This document shows, in pieces, positions 18,139-27,751 of a stretch of 64,000 nt of DNA. Numbering within the stretch: position 1 is the stretch's first letter; the number at the start of each line of letters is the position of its first letter. Origin of the DNA: SHZI01 sp038214295 (GTDB lineage: Bacteria > Pseudomonadota > Gammaproteobacteria > Steroidobacterales > GCA-2729495); assembly GCA_038214295.1 (NCBI GenBank), contig JBBQSA010000003.1, forward strand, positions 44,280 through 108,279. Reading direction: 5' to 3'. Below the pieces are notes generated by a model. That model was given only the letters and a program-made list of their open reading frames with translations. It was not told where the DNA came from and made no database searches. A program made the translations under genes and the position numbers.

Positions 18139-18538
18139 CCCCCTGATCCGCCGCCGCTGGCTGCTGGGCTGCGCGCTCTTCGCCGCGGCGTGGTTCGCGC
18201 TGCTGTGGCCGGTCGCGAACGCGCTCTACGGGCCGCCGGGCGCCGCGCCGAATACCGGGATGCAGGCCAACCGGCTCGTCTACGAGGAACTGGTGAAGAT
18301 CGTGCTGTTGCTGGCGCCCGTCGCGCTGGCAGCCTGGCTGGGCGTACGGACGCTCGCGGCGCGAACCTTCCCGCCGCCGGCGATGCGGCTGCCCGTGCCC
18401 CTCAGCATCACCCCGGGTCCCGGGGCCATCGCCACCGGCAGCGCGCTGCTGCTCGGGGCGGTGCTTACCCTGGGCTTCCGGCTCGTGTCGCTGAAGGTCT
18501 CGCTGGAGCTGGCTGCCCTGCTCCGGCGAGTAGGCTGA
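18125..18538 (+). CDS. Hypothetical membrane protein
   Basis: A 137-aa protein with two or three hydrophobic segments (about 13-30, 57-72, 100-118). It overlaps the previous gene by 14 bp, so the two are probably co-translated. It is convergent with rho, the stops being 2 bp apart. No family recognised. Confidence 0.6.
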   Translation: MLPADPLIRRRWLLGCALFAAAWFALLWPVANALYGPPGAAPNTGMQANRLVYEELVKIVLLLAPVALAAWLGVRTLAARTFPPPAMRLPVPLSITPGPGAIATGSALLLGAVLTLGFRLVSLKVSLELAALLRRVG

Positions 18539-18539
18539 G

Positions 18540-20093
<1,554 letters not shown>

Positions 20094-20146
20094 GGATGAA
20101 TCCTTAGAAGGGAATGAATTTAGGCTGTGTTTGGGAAGGGTCGAAC

Positions 20147-20467
20147 CTAGACGCGGGGCTCGAGGAGCTTCTGGAGTTGCTCCTTCGACAGCATGCCGAC
20201 GTGCTGGGCCTCGACCACGCCGTCCTTGAAAAGCATCAGCGTGGGTATGCTGCGAATGCCGTACTTCATGGCGGTGCTCTGGCAACCCTCGACATCGACC
20301 TTGGCGATCTCGAGGCGGTCCTCGTACTCGACCGCAATCTGGTCGAGGATCGGGGCAATCATCTTGCAGGGGCCGCACCATTCGGCCCAGAAATCGACCA
20401 GCACAGGGCGGCTGGACTTCAAGACCTTAGCTTCGAAGGTGTCGTCTGAAACGTGAACTATGCTCAT
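20147..20467 (-). CDS. trxA: Thioredoxin 1
   Basis: A 106-aa thioredoxin with active site FWAEWCGPCKMIAP and the cis-Pro loop SIPTLMLFKDG. The chosen ATG gives the family start SIVHVSDDTFEAKV. It stands 53 bp upstream of rho, and rhlB is divergent, the same order as in E. coli. It also supplies the cytosolic electrons used by DsbD. Confidence 0.97.
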   Translation of the reverse strand: MSIVHVSDDTFEAKVLKSSRPVLVDFWAEWCGPCKMIAPILDQIAVEYEDRLEIAKVDVEGCQSTAMKYGIRSIPTLMLFKDGVVEAQHVGMLSKEQLQKLLEPRV

Positions 20468-20940
20468 GGTCCTCTGATTGGTCCTGTAGTGCTGGGTGTT
20501 AATGGAGTGTCTTGGAATAACAGCTTGGGCAAGTACTTTGGGGCAGATGTTTTTGAGGGGAGAATGGCGTCTCAAGCGCCGTCGTCACCTCTTGCCGGGC
20601 CATCCGCGGGTTGGCGTTTCGGGGGTATCAGGCGGGCCTCTTCATGAAGCCGGCGTGAAGCGCGGGGCCGGATAGGGCACAATCCGAAATAGAGAAGCGT
20701 TCTTGTAGGAGCTTCCTGCGTGTTCCGTCCGGGTTAAATGATCGCCAAGTGATCGTTGAATGTCCGGACTGACCTGCTAGGGAAAGCCCGTCTGGAATCT
20801 TGGTATTGCCGTCGTCCCTGATCCTCGAACCGGCCCCAAATGGTGGCCTTCAAGGTGGTCGGGCGGGCGGCGGATGGTTCAATCTAAACCTGTCCCGCCG
20901 GCTTTTGCAAGGGGGACCGTTCGGTTTTGACTGTAGGGTA
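20468..20940. other. Divergent intergenic region between trxA and rhlB
   Basis: This 473-bp region must hold the promoters of trxA-rho (minus) and rhlB (plus), but I could not identify a clear -35/-10 pair for either. A short GTAGGAGCTTCCTGCG phrase near 20705 resembles half of the REP element at 170-217. No gene is supported. Confidence 0.45.
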
Positions 20941-22281
20941 ATGATGAGTCGCGAGCACAACGTGTTGTTTTCAGACCTGGGGCTGCCCCAGGAGATCATG
21001 GTCGGCGTCCGCGCCGCGGGCTTCCAGCAGTGCACGCCGATCCAGGCCCAGACGCTGCCGGTCGCGTTGCAGGGCAAGGACATCGCGGGGCAGGCGCAGA
21101 CCGGCACCGGCAAGACCGCGGCCTTCCTGATCGCCATGTTCAATCACCTGCTGAAGCACCCGGCCGCGCACAGCAACCAGCCTGCGCCCCGGGCGCTGAT
21201 CGTGGCCCCGACCCGGGAGCTCGCGGTCCAGATCCACTCGGACGCGCTCATCCTCGGCAGCGGCACGGGCCTGCGCATGTCGGTGGTCTACGGCGGGGCG
21301 GACTACGACAAGCAGCGGGAGGAGCTGCAGGGGGGCGTCGACGTGCTGATCGGCACCCCGGGCCGGCTGATCGACTACTTCCGCCAGCACATCTACACGC
21401 TGAGCCACGCCCAGGTGCTGGTGCTCGACGAGGCCGACCGGATGTTCGATCTCGGCTTCATCAAGGACATCCGCTTCCTGCTGCGGCGCCTGCCGCCGCC
21501 CGACAAGCGCCTGAACCTGCTGTTCTCCGCGACCCTCGGCCAGCGGGTGCTCGAGCTCGCCTACGAGCACATGAACAACCCGGAATCGGTGCTGATCGAG
21601 CCGGACAAGAAAACCGTCGACCAGGTGACCCAGGCCATCTATTTCCCGGGCAACCAGGAGAAGGGTCCGCTGCTGGTGGGGCTGCTACGCAGCATGCAGG
21701 CCCGGCGCACCATGGTGTTCGTGAACACCAAGCGCGCGGCGGAGGACATCGCCCGGTTACTGGAATTCAACGGACTGCCCGCGGAGGCGATCAGCGGCGA
21801 CGTGCCCCAGAAGAAGCGGCTGCGCATGCTGAAGGACTTCCAGGATGGCACGCTGCCCGTCCTGGTGGCCACCGACGTGGCCTCCCGCGGCCTGCACGTG
21901 CCCGACGTGAGCCACGTGATCAACTACGACCTGCCCCAGGACTCCGCGGACTACGTGCACCGCATCGGCCGTACGGCCCGGGCCGGTGCCGCGGGCGACG
22001 CCATCAGCTTCGCCTGCGAGACCTACGCGTTCTCGCTTCCCGAGATCGAGGACTACATCGGGCACCGGATCCCGGTGGGCACGGTGGCGCCGGGCCTCCT
22101 GGATGGCGTGAAGATTCCCCCCTGGGCGCCCCGCAAGTACCCGCCTCAGGGCGGGCGGCCGCCCCGGCGCGGCGGTGGCAGTGGCGGTGGTGGCGGTGGT
22201 GGCCGTCCCGGCGGGCGGCCCGGTGGCGGCCGCGGCGGCCCGGGTGGTGGCAGTGCTGGCGGCGGTCGCCGGGGACGCTGA
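20941..22281 (+). CDS. rhlB: DEAD-box RNA helicase RhlB
   Basis: A 446-aa ATP-dependent RNA helicase; in enterobacteria RhlB is part of the RNA degradosome. Helicase motifs visible are the Q motif CTPIQAQTLP, Walker A AQTGTGKTAAF, VLDEADRMFDLGF (DEAD), SATL and HRIGRTARAG. The last 50 or so residues are a Gly/Arg-rich tail (RRGGGSGGGGGGGRPGG-type), suited to RNA binding. Assignment as RhlB rather than another paralogue rests on the position divergent from trxA-rho. Confidence 0.9.
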   Translation: MMSREHNVLFSDLGLPQEIMVGVRAAGFQQCTPIQAQTLPVALQGKDIAGQAQTGTGKTAAFLIAMFNHLLKHPAAHSNQPAPRALIVAPTRELAVQIHSDALILGSGTGLRMSVVYGGADYDKQREELQGGVDVLIGTPGRLIDYFRQHIYTLSHAQVLVLDEADRMFDLGFIKDIRFLLRRLPPPDKRLNLLFSATLGQRVLELAYEHMNNPESVLIEPDKKTVDQVTQAIYFPGNQEKGPLLVGLLRSMQARRTMVFVNTKRAAEDIARLLEFNGLPAEAISGDVPQKKRLRMLKDFQDGTLPVLVATDVASRGLHVPDVSHVINYDLPQDSADYVHRIGRTARAGAAGDAISFACETYAFSLPEIEDYIGHRIPVGTVAPGLLDGVKIPPWAPRKYPPQGGRPPRRGGGSGGGGGGGRPGGRPGGGRGGPGGGSAGGGRRGR

Positions 22282-22291
22282 CAACCCCCGC

Positions 22292-22939
22292 TCAGACCAG
22301 GTGGCCAATCGCCTCCACCGACGCATGCCGCTCCACGACGCGCACGGGCTGGCTCGTGTCCGGCCGGCTCACGGCCAGCACGCCAGCCATGCCGCTGGCG
22401 GCAGCCGCATCCAGCACGGCCAGGCTGTCGTCGATGAAAAGCGTGCGCGCCGGATCGAAACCGAGGCGCTCGCGGGCGCCCGCCCAGAATTCCGCGGACT
22501 CCTTCGGCGCGCCGAGCTCGTGGGACGACAGGAAGGTGTCGATCCAGAGACCGAGGCCCGCCACGCCCTTCTTGATCTCCAGGGTGTGGCCGTGGGCATT
22601 GGTGACAATGGCCACGGGCTTGCCGCTCGCCTTGAGGGTGCGCAGGAAGCCGACGGCGCCGGGCAGGTAGCGCACCCGGTGGCTGCTGGCGCTTTTCAGC
22701 GAGCGCAGGTCCAGGGAGAGCGCACCGGACCAGTAATCGAGGCAGTACCAGTCCAGGCTGCCCTGCTTCCGGGCGAAATGTGCAAAGAGGTCGGCCTTGA
22801 CCGCCGTCAGGTCCGCCTGCCGGTCCCGGGCGAGACAGCGCGGCACCAGTTCCAGCCAGAAATAGTTGTCGTAGGCGAGATCGAGAATCGTCCCGTCCAT
22901 GTCGAGAAGGATCGTGTCGAATTGTCGCCAGTCGCGCAT
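22292..22939 (-). CDS. HAD-family nucleotidase (YrfG type)
   Basis: A 215-aa haloacid-dehalogenase hydrolase with motif I LLDMDGTILDL, motif II TNAHG and motif IV FIDDSLAVLDAA. The NYFWLELVPR start is typical of YrfG, a GMP/IMP 5'-nucleotidase of E. coli. It is divergent from cysQ with 26 bp between starts, consistent with the nucleotide-salvage neighbourhood of yrfG in other gammaproteobacteria. Confidence 0.85.
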   Translation of the reverse strand: MRDWRQFDTILLDMDGTILDLAYDNYFWLELVPRCLARDRQADLTAVKADLFAHFARKQGSLDWYCLDYWSGALSLDLRSLKSASSHRVRYLPGAVGFLRTLKASGKPVAIVTNAHGHTLEIKKGVAGLGLWIDTFLSSHELGAPKESAEFWAGARERLGFDPARTLFIDDSLAVLDAAAASGMAGVLAVSRPDTSQPVRVVERHASVEAIGHLV

Positions 22940-22965
22940 GGGGCCGTATTGTAGCGGCCACACCT

Positions 22966-23808
22966 ATGACCCGGACCCCGCACAGAACCCTGGAAAGCCT
23001 GCTGCCCGGCGTGCTCGCGGTAGCCCGCGCCGCCGGTGACGCCATCCTCGGCGTCTACGCCGGGGCGGATCTCGGCGTCGAAACCAAGGCCGACCGCTCA
23101 CCCCTGACCGCGGCCGACCGGGCGGCCCACGCCGTCATTGCCGCGGGCCTTGCCCGCCTCGCGCCGGAGATTCCCCTCTGGTCCGAGGAGTCCGCCGGGA
23201 TCGAGTGGGAGACCCGGCGCCACTGGCCCGAGTTCTGGCTGGTCGACCCACTGGACGGCACCAGGGAGTTCATCAAGCGCAATGGCGAGTTCACGGTGAA
23301 CATCGCGCTGGTGCGCGGCCACACGAGCGTGCTCGGCGTGGTCCACGCGCCGGTGCTCGGCCGCGACTACTACGGCCACGCGGGTGCCGGCGCCGTCCGG
23401 GCCGATACCAGCGCGGACGGGCAGCCCACCGGGCGCCCAATCCGCGTGCGGACGCCCGTCGCGCCGCCGATCCGCGTGGCTGGGAGCCGTTCACACCGGG
23501 GCTCCAGCCTGGATGACGTGCTGGCGCGGCTCGACGCCCGGCTGGACGCGCACACCCTGGTGTCGATGGGCAGCTCGCTGAAGTTCTGCCTGGTGGCTGA
23601 GGGCGCCGCGGACTTCTACCCGCGGCTCGGGCCCACCTCCGAGTGGGACACGGCCGCCGCGCAGGCCGTGGTTGAAGCGGCGGGTGGCGCCGTAATCGAT
23701 CTCGAGGGCCAGCCGCTCCGCTACAACCGCGGCCCGGGCATCCTGAACCCCTTCTTCATCGCCCGGGGCGATGCCGCGACCGACTGGCTGGGACTGGTGC
23801 GCGACTGA
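22966..23808 (+). CDS. cysQ: 3'(2'),5'-bisphosphate nucleotidase CysQ
   Basis: A 280-aa inositol-monophosphatase-fold enzyme that removes PAP, a by-product of sulfate assimilation. The metal-binding motifs are WSEES, VDPLDGTREFIKRNGEFTVNIAL and the C-terminal TSEWDTAAAQAVVEAAGG. Length is slightly above E. coli CysQ (246 aa). Confidence 0.94.
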   Translation: MTRTPHRTLESLLPGVLAVARAAGDAILGVYAGADLGVETKADRSPLTAADRAAHAVIAAGLARLAPEIPLWSEESAGIEWETRRHWPEFWLVDPLDGTREFIKRNGEFTVNIALVRGHTSVLGVVHAPVLGRDYYGHAGAGAVRADTSADGQPTGRPIRVRTPVAPPIRVAGSRSHRGSSLDDVLARLDARLDAHTLVSMGSSLKFCLVAEGAADFYPRLGPTSEWDTAAAQAVVEAAGGAVIDLEGQPLRYNRGPGILNPFFIARGDAATDWLGLVRD

Positions 23809-23869
23809 CTCCCGGTGCTGTTATCCTGCCGCGCAAACAACAAACGGCACCAGCCGGCCCTTAGAGTCC

Positions 23870-24085
23870 ATGACCGATAACGTCAATACCGATGTGTTCA
23901 GCAAACTCCAGGACCTGAAGGAACTGCGAGTGGCGCATCGCGACCTGGACACCGCCATCGCGGCCCTCGCGAGGGACGCGGCCGTCGATCAGCTGCGTGT
24001 GCGACGCCTCAAGAAGGAAAAGCTTCGTCTGAAGGACCTGATCACGCGCATCGAGAGCGCGCTGATTCCTGACCTGAACGCCTGA
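23870..24085 (+). CDS. YdcH/DUF465-family small protein
   Basis: A 71-aa, highly charged helical protein ending RVRRLKKEKLRLKDLITRIE, the hallmark of the YdcH/DUF465 family. Function is unknown. The start MTDNVNTD has no strong ribosome site. It is the last gene before the unusual non-coding region upstream of glk. Confidence 0.8.
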   Translation: MTDNVNTDVFSKLQDLKELRVAHRDLDTAIAALARDAAVDQLRVRRLKKEKLRLKDLITRIESALIPDLNA

Positions 24086-24421
24086 CCCAAACGCCCGACC
24101 TGAGCGCCTGAAGGGGGCCGAGGGGCCCGCCAGGAGCGGCCGCGGTGCTGGCGTCGGCACGAAGTCGGCAAATCTTACAGGCCGGCTGGGGAAGCCAAGT
24201 GGTTGTTTTTCAATAGCTCTTCACCCAAAGGCGTGACTGGACCGGCATCGACCGGCGGGCCAGAGTGTCGCACCGCTATACAAACCGCCCGTTTTGCCCC
24301 ACGGCTGCCGGCGCCGCCGGCCCTGGCAGCGGGTCCCGGACCCGTCCCGGGCGCGAACCCGGTCACGCTATCGGGGCTCTTTTCCGGCTTCTGTCAAATC
24401 GGCGGCCACTCCGCGCCCGGG
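24086..24421. other. Non-coding region upstream of the sigma54 promoter
   Basis: No gene is supported. It contains strong small palindromes: GCTGCC ... GGCAGC near 24303-24331 and CGGGTCC-C-GGACCCG near 24330-24346. As the region just upstream of a sigma54 promoter it would be the place for enhancer-binding-protein sites, but none matches a named consensus. Confidence 0.4.
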
Positions 24422-24437
24422 TGGCACGCTTGCTGCA
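24422..24437 (+). promoter_or_regulatory. Sigma54 (RpoN) promoter
   Basis: TGGCACG, four bases, CTGCA. The consensus is TGGCACG-N4-TTGCW; all defined positions match except one T to C, with the invariant GG and GC at the right spacing. The predicted transcription start is about 24448. The only downstream elements before the terminator are non-coding. Confidence 0.75.
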
Positions 24438-24447
24438 CTTATCTCAC

Positions 24448-24645
24448 CCGAGGACCCACTGAAACCGGTTACCAGAGACATCAAAGCAGCCCATACCCCA
24501 AGCCCCAAAACCCCAAGCCCAGTCTCAGGACCCCATAACCGGACAGCCCCTCGAAAATAAAAATAATAATAAAAAATAATAATAAGAAAACGACACAACA
24601 TCCGCGCCCATCCCACCGCCCCTTGCCCAGGGGCGGTTTTTTTTT
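24448..24645 (+). ncRNA. Candidate CrcZ-like Hfq-binding small RNA
   Basis: A transcript of about 200 nt is delimited by the sigma54 promoter (24422-24437) and an intrinsic terminator with nine T. The 5' half contains repeated C tracts (24488-24520, CCCCAAGCCCC-like units). The 3' half has an A-rich tract (24554-24590) built almost only from AAU/AAA triplets, matching the (ARN)n Hfq distal-face motif and the AANAANAA catabolite-activity motif. No start codon with a ribosome site is seen. The layout equals that of Pseudomonas CrcZ/CrcY, which sequester Hfq to relieve catabolite repression; here it precedes glucokinase. Exact ends are inferred. Confidence 0.6.
24616..24645 (+). terminator. Intrinsic terminator of the candidate small RNA
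   Basis: A 7-bp perfect GC stem CCGCCCC (24616-24622) / GGGGCGG (24630-24636), a 7-nt loop, and nine T (24637-24645). It ends only 20 bp before the first possible glk start codon. Confidence 0.92.
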
Positions 24646-24665
24646 GCGCCTCGAATACGGCGTGT

Positions 24666-25607
24666 ATGCTGCAGCCGATGGGTTGGCTGGTCGCGGATAT
24701 CGGGGGCACAAACACGCGCTGCGCGATCGCGGGGCCGGGCGGCACGGTCACCCGCATCGAGTCGTTTCGCAACCGGGACTTCCCTTCGCTGGAGCGACTG
24801 CTTGGGTCCTACCTCGGTACCCTGCCCCCCGCCGAGCGGCCCGAGGAGGCTGTCATCGCCATCGCGGCACCCATCCGGGGCGACGAGGTGCGGATGGTCA
24901 ACATCAACTGGATCTTTTCCATCGCGGCGCTGGCCCGCGCGCTCTCGCTGAAGCGCGTGACCCCAATGAACGACTTCGCGGCCCAGGCCTACGCGTTGCC
25001 CACGCTCGGCCCCGCCGACCTGCGCCAGGTGGGTGGCGGCACTCCCGTGGAGGGCGCGCCCAAGGTAGTGGTGGGGCCCGGCACAGGCCTCGGCACCGCC
25101 GGCCTGGTGCGCATCGACGGGCAGTGGCGCGCCATAACCGGCGAGGGTGGCCACGTCACCCTGGCACCGTCCGACGAGCGGGAGTCGCGCCTGATCGCGC
25201 TCGGGCGCGAGCGCTTCGGCCACTGTTCGGCAGAGCGGCTGATCTCGGGAGCGGGGCTCGCGTTCCTGTATGAAGCGCTGAACCCGGGCCCGGCGCCGGA
25301 CCCGGCCGAGGTCGGGGCGCGCATCGAAGCTGGCGAGGTCGCCGCCCTTGAGGCGCTGGACGTGTTCTTCCAGCTGCTCGGCACTGTGGCGAGCGACCTC
25401 GCGCTCACCTTCGCGGCCTTCGGCGGCGTCTACATCGGGGGTGGGATCACCCCGCGCTACGCGGAGCAGTTCCTGGGTTCCGGGTTCCGCCAGCGCTTCG
25501 AGGACAAGGGCCGGTACCGGGCCTTCCTCGCCGATATACCCACCTGGATCATCACGGCGGACCAGCCGGCCCTGCGGGGACTCGCCGCCTATGCCGCCGG
25601 CCGCTAG
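24666..25607 (+). CDS. glk: Glucokinase
   Basis: A 313-aa ATP-dependent glucokinase of the bacterial Glk (ROK-unrelated) type, making glucose 6-phosphate. Motifs: phosphate-binding LVADIGGTNTRCA, MNDFAAQAYALP (catalytic Asp), GPGTGLGTAGLV and GEGGHVTLAP. The first ATG is 24666; 24678 (MGWLVADIGG) is equally likely, and neither has a visible ribosome site. The gene begins about 20 bp after a strong terminator, so expression either needs readthrough or a promoter within or right after the hairpin. Confidence 0.92.
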   Translation: MLQPMGWLVADIGGTNTRCAIAGPGGTVTRIESFRNRDFPSLERLLGSYLGTLPPAERPEEAVIAIAAPIRGDEVRMVNINWIFSIAALARALSLKRVTPMNDFAAQAYALPTLGPADLRQVGGGTPVEGAPKVVVGPGTGLGTAGLVRIDGQWRAITGEGGHVTLAPSDERESRLIALGRERFGHCSAERLISGAGLAFLYEALNPGPAPDPAEVGARIEAGEVAALEALDVFFQLLGTVASDLALTFAAFGGVYIGGGITPRYAEQFLGSGFRQRFEDKGRYRAFLADIPTWIITADQPALRGLAAYAAGR

Positions 25608-25834
25608 TTCGCCTCGTCGATCGCCGCGTCCAGGCCGCCCTTGCGCTCGCCGTTCAGCTCCTCGACGGAGCGCGCCTTGTCGAGAGCCTGGTGGAGCGGT
25701 GCCCCGATAACGTCCTCCCCGGAACTGTCAGCGCGCGCCGGCGGCGCGCCGGAAGCATCCCTGGATTCATCGCTGCCATTCGTCCCGCCACAGGCGGCCA
25801 GGGACAGCATCAGGCAGTAGAGGATAGTCCGCAT
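25604..25834 (-). CDS. Small lipoprotein, unknown function
   Basis: A 76-aa protein with a lipobox (LSLAACG, Cys near 14) and a hydrophilic remainder containing LDKARSVEEL. Such small lipoproteins are common in gammaproteobacteria with no known role. It overlaps glk by 4 bp, convergent. Confidence 0.65.
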   Translation of the reverse strand: MRTILYCLMLSLAACGGTNGSDESRDASGAPPARADSSGEDVIGAPLHQALDKARSVEELNGERKGGLDAAIDEAN

Positions 25835-25839
25835 CACGC

Positions 25840-26373
25840 TCACTCTCCTTCGCGGGGCCGCGCCCCGAGCTCGCCCAGGAACAGGTGGAACAGCCGGCAC
25901 AACCCGGGAAGGTCCGCCACGAGCCGGTGCCCGTCCGGCACCAGCACGAGGCGCGCGCCGCTCAACTCACCGTAGCGCGCGCTGCCGGACCAGGGCAAGA
26001 CGTCGTCCTGCCAGCCGTGCACGATCGTCACGGGGCAGGAGGGCGGCGGCGGCAGAGGGATGGCCTCGTAGCCGGGCACGTAGAGCGCGGGCGCCAGCAG
26101 GAAAAGGCCCGCGGCACCCACCTCGCTGGCGGCGGCCAGGGCCACGTAGCCGCCCATGCTGCTGCCGACGAGGATCGCCGGCGCCGGCTGCGCCCGGCAC
26201 CAGTCGGCCAGCTTGCGGGCCCGGGCCTTGGGGTCGGCAATACCCTGGTAGTCGAGGGACTCCACGGCGCGACCGGCCTCCCGGGCCACCTCGGCCAGAG
26301 CGCGGATCTTGGTACCCCAGGGTCCGCTCTCCTGACCATGGGCGAAGCACACCACGCTCACCGCGGCCCCCAA
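25840..26373 (-). CDS. Alpha/beta hydrolase, YqiA/UPF0227-like
   Basis: A 177-aa hydrolase with the nucleophile elbow VGSSMGGYVAL, a late Asp (HGWQDDVLPW) and His (DGHRLV), which form the catalytic triad. The substrate is unknown; short esterases of this type act on acyl or thioester bonds. Its start overlaps the end of the upstream alkyltransferase-like gene by 16 bp, suggesting coupled expression. Confidence 0.8.
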   Translation of the reverse strand: MGAAVSVVCFAHGQESGPWGTKIRALAEVAREAGRAVESLDYQGIADPKARARKLADWCRAQPAPAILVGSSMGGYVALAAASEVGAAGLFLLAPALYVPGYEAIPLPPPPSCPVTIVHGWQDDVLPWSGSARYGELSGARLVLVPDGHRLVADLPGLCRLFHLFLGELGARPREGE

Positions 26374-26699
26374 AGGAGTTCGTCCAGGTCCGGAACCCAG
26401 CGGGAGTCAGGCCAGCGCACGCGGCCGTTCTCCACCACCACGCCCTCGGCCCGCAGTTTCTGCACCTGTGCACGGTAGCCGGCGGTGCCCCGGCGCAGGG
26501 CGATACGGCCGCCCGCGCCAAGAACGCGGAACCAGGGGAGCTTGAGGGCTGCAGGTGCCTTGCCCAGTGCACGCCCCACCTGCCGGGCACCCCGGGGCAG
26601 GCCGGCAAGCCGGGCCACGTCCCCGTAGGTGGATACGCGGCCGGGAGGAATCGCGGCCACCACGCGCCAGATCGCCTCGATGGGGGCGCTGCTGTCCAC
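26358..26699 (-). CDS. Alkyltransferase-like protein (ATL, MGMT family)
   Basis: A 113-aa protein equal to the DNA-binding domain of O6-methylguanine-DNA methyltransferase (IPPGRVSTYGDVARLAGLPRGARQVGRAL). The catalytic PCHRV is replaced by PWFRV, so it cannot accept an alkyl group. Such ATL proteins bind O6-alkylguanine and hand the lesion to nucleotide excision repair. Confidence 0.9.
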   Translation of the reverse strand: MDSSAPIEAIWRVVAAIPPGRVSTYGDVARLAGLPRGARQVGRALGKAPAALKLPWFRVLGAGGRIALRRGTAGYRAQVQKLRAEGVVVENGRVRWPDSRWVPDLDELLWGPR

Positions 26700-26718
26700 G
26701 TCGCTCGCTCACGGCCTT

Positions 26719-27693
26719 TCAGGGCTCCAGGATCGTCGCCCCGGTGGTCCTGCGGCTCTCCAGGTCCCGGTGGGCCCGGGCCGCCTCGCGGAGGGGATAA
26801 CGCTGCCCGATGGCGACGCGCACGGCACTGCTCACGATCTGGCCGAACAGCTCGCTGGTGCCCGCCTCGAGATCGGCCCGGGTGGCGATGAAATCAAACA
26901 GCGATGGCCGCGTCAGGTGCAGGGAGCCGCGCTTCGTGAGTTCCATGGGCGAGAAGGGCTCGACCGGTCCGGACGCGTTGCCGAAGGTGACCATCGTGCC
27001 GTGCCGTCGCAGGCAGTCCAGCGACTGGAAGAAAGTGTCGCGGCCGACGGAGTCGTAGACGACGGCGACGCCGCCGCCGGAGAGTTCCCGCACGCGGCTG
27101 ACGAAGGCGGGATCATCCGCGAGCACGGTCGCCGCACAGCCGTGGGCCCGGGCCAGCTCCGCCTTGGCGGCGGAACCCGCCACGCCAATCACCCGGGCGC
27201 CCAGGGCGGCGGCCCATTGCGACAGCAGTGTGCCCGTGCCGCCAGCGGCCGCATACAACAGCACGGCGTCGCCGGCCTGCACCCGGTAACTGCGCCGGAG
27301 CAGATACCAGGCCGTCAGGCCCTTCAGCATGACCGAGGCCGCGATGTCGTCGGCGATGCCGGCAGGCAGTTTCACGAGGCGCGCGGCGGGCCAGTTGCGG
27401 TGACCGGCGTAGGCACCCGGCGGCAGCCCCGCGTAAGCCACCCGGTCGCCGATCGAGAAGTCCTGTACGTCCGGGCCGACAGCCTCGACGACGCCCGCGG
27501 CCTCGGTGCCAATGCCGGCGGGAAGAGTCAGCGGGTAGAGACCGGACCGGTGATAGGTGTCGATATAGTTGAGCCCCACCGCCGTCTGCCGGATCGTCAC
27601 CTCGCCCGCCGCGGGCGGGCCGAGTGCGACCGTCTCCCACTCGAGAACCTCGGGGCCGCCGAAGCGGTGGACGCGGACTGCGTGAGTAGTCAT
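26719..27693 (-). CDS. NADPH:quinone oxidoreductase (zinc-independent MDR family)
   Basis: A 324-aa quinone reductase, zeta-crystallin type. Features: the start HAVRVHRFGGPEVLEWE, GLNYIDTYHRSGLYP, and the nucleotide-binding AAAGGTGTLLSQWAAALGARVIG. I place the start at ATG 27693; ATG 27708 adds five residues. It is divergent from the FAD-reductase gene with about 60 bp between them. Confidence 0.9.
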   Translation of the reverse strand: MTTHAVRVHRFGGPEVLEWETVALGPPAAGEVTIRQTAVGLNYIDTYHRSGLYPLTLPAGIGTEAAGVVEAVGPDVQDFSIGDRVAYAGLPPGAYAGHRNWPAARLVKLPAGIADDIAASVMLKGLTAWYLLRRSYRVQAGDAVLLYAAAGGTGTLLSQWAAALGARVIGVAGSAAKAELARAHGCAATVLADDPAFVSRVRELSGGGVAVVYDSVGRDTFFQSLDCLRRHGTMVTFGNASGPVEPFSPMELTKRGSLHLTRPSLFDFIATRADLEAGTSELFGQIVSSAVRVAIGQRYPLREAARAHRDLESRRTTGATILEP

Positions 27694-27751
27694 TGGCAGG
27701 TTGGTCATCGGCTGCTCGTTGTGCTGCGCATCGGGCCAGTATAATCCTCCG

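Noticed and set aside
20700..20720. Possible second REP copy before rhlB
   Set aside because: Only about 10 bases match and there is no palindromic partner.
24481..24711. Minus-strand open frame with an Ile/Tyr/Phe-rich stretch
   Set aside because: The hydrophobic run is only the complement of the (AAU)n tract; it overlaps glk and has no ribosome site.
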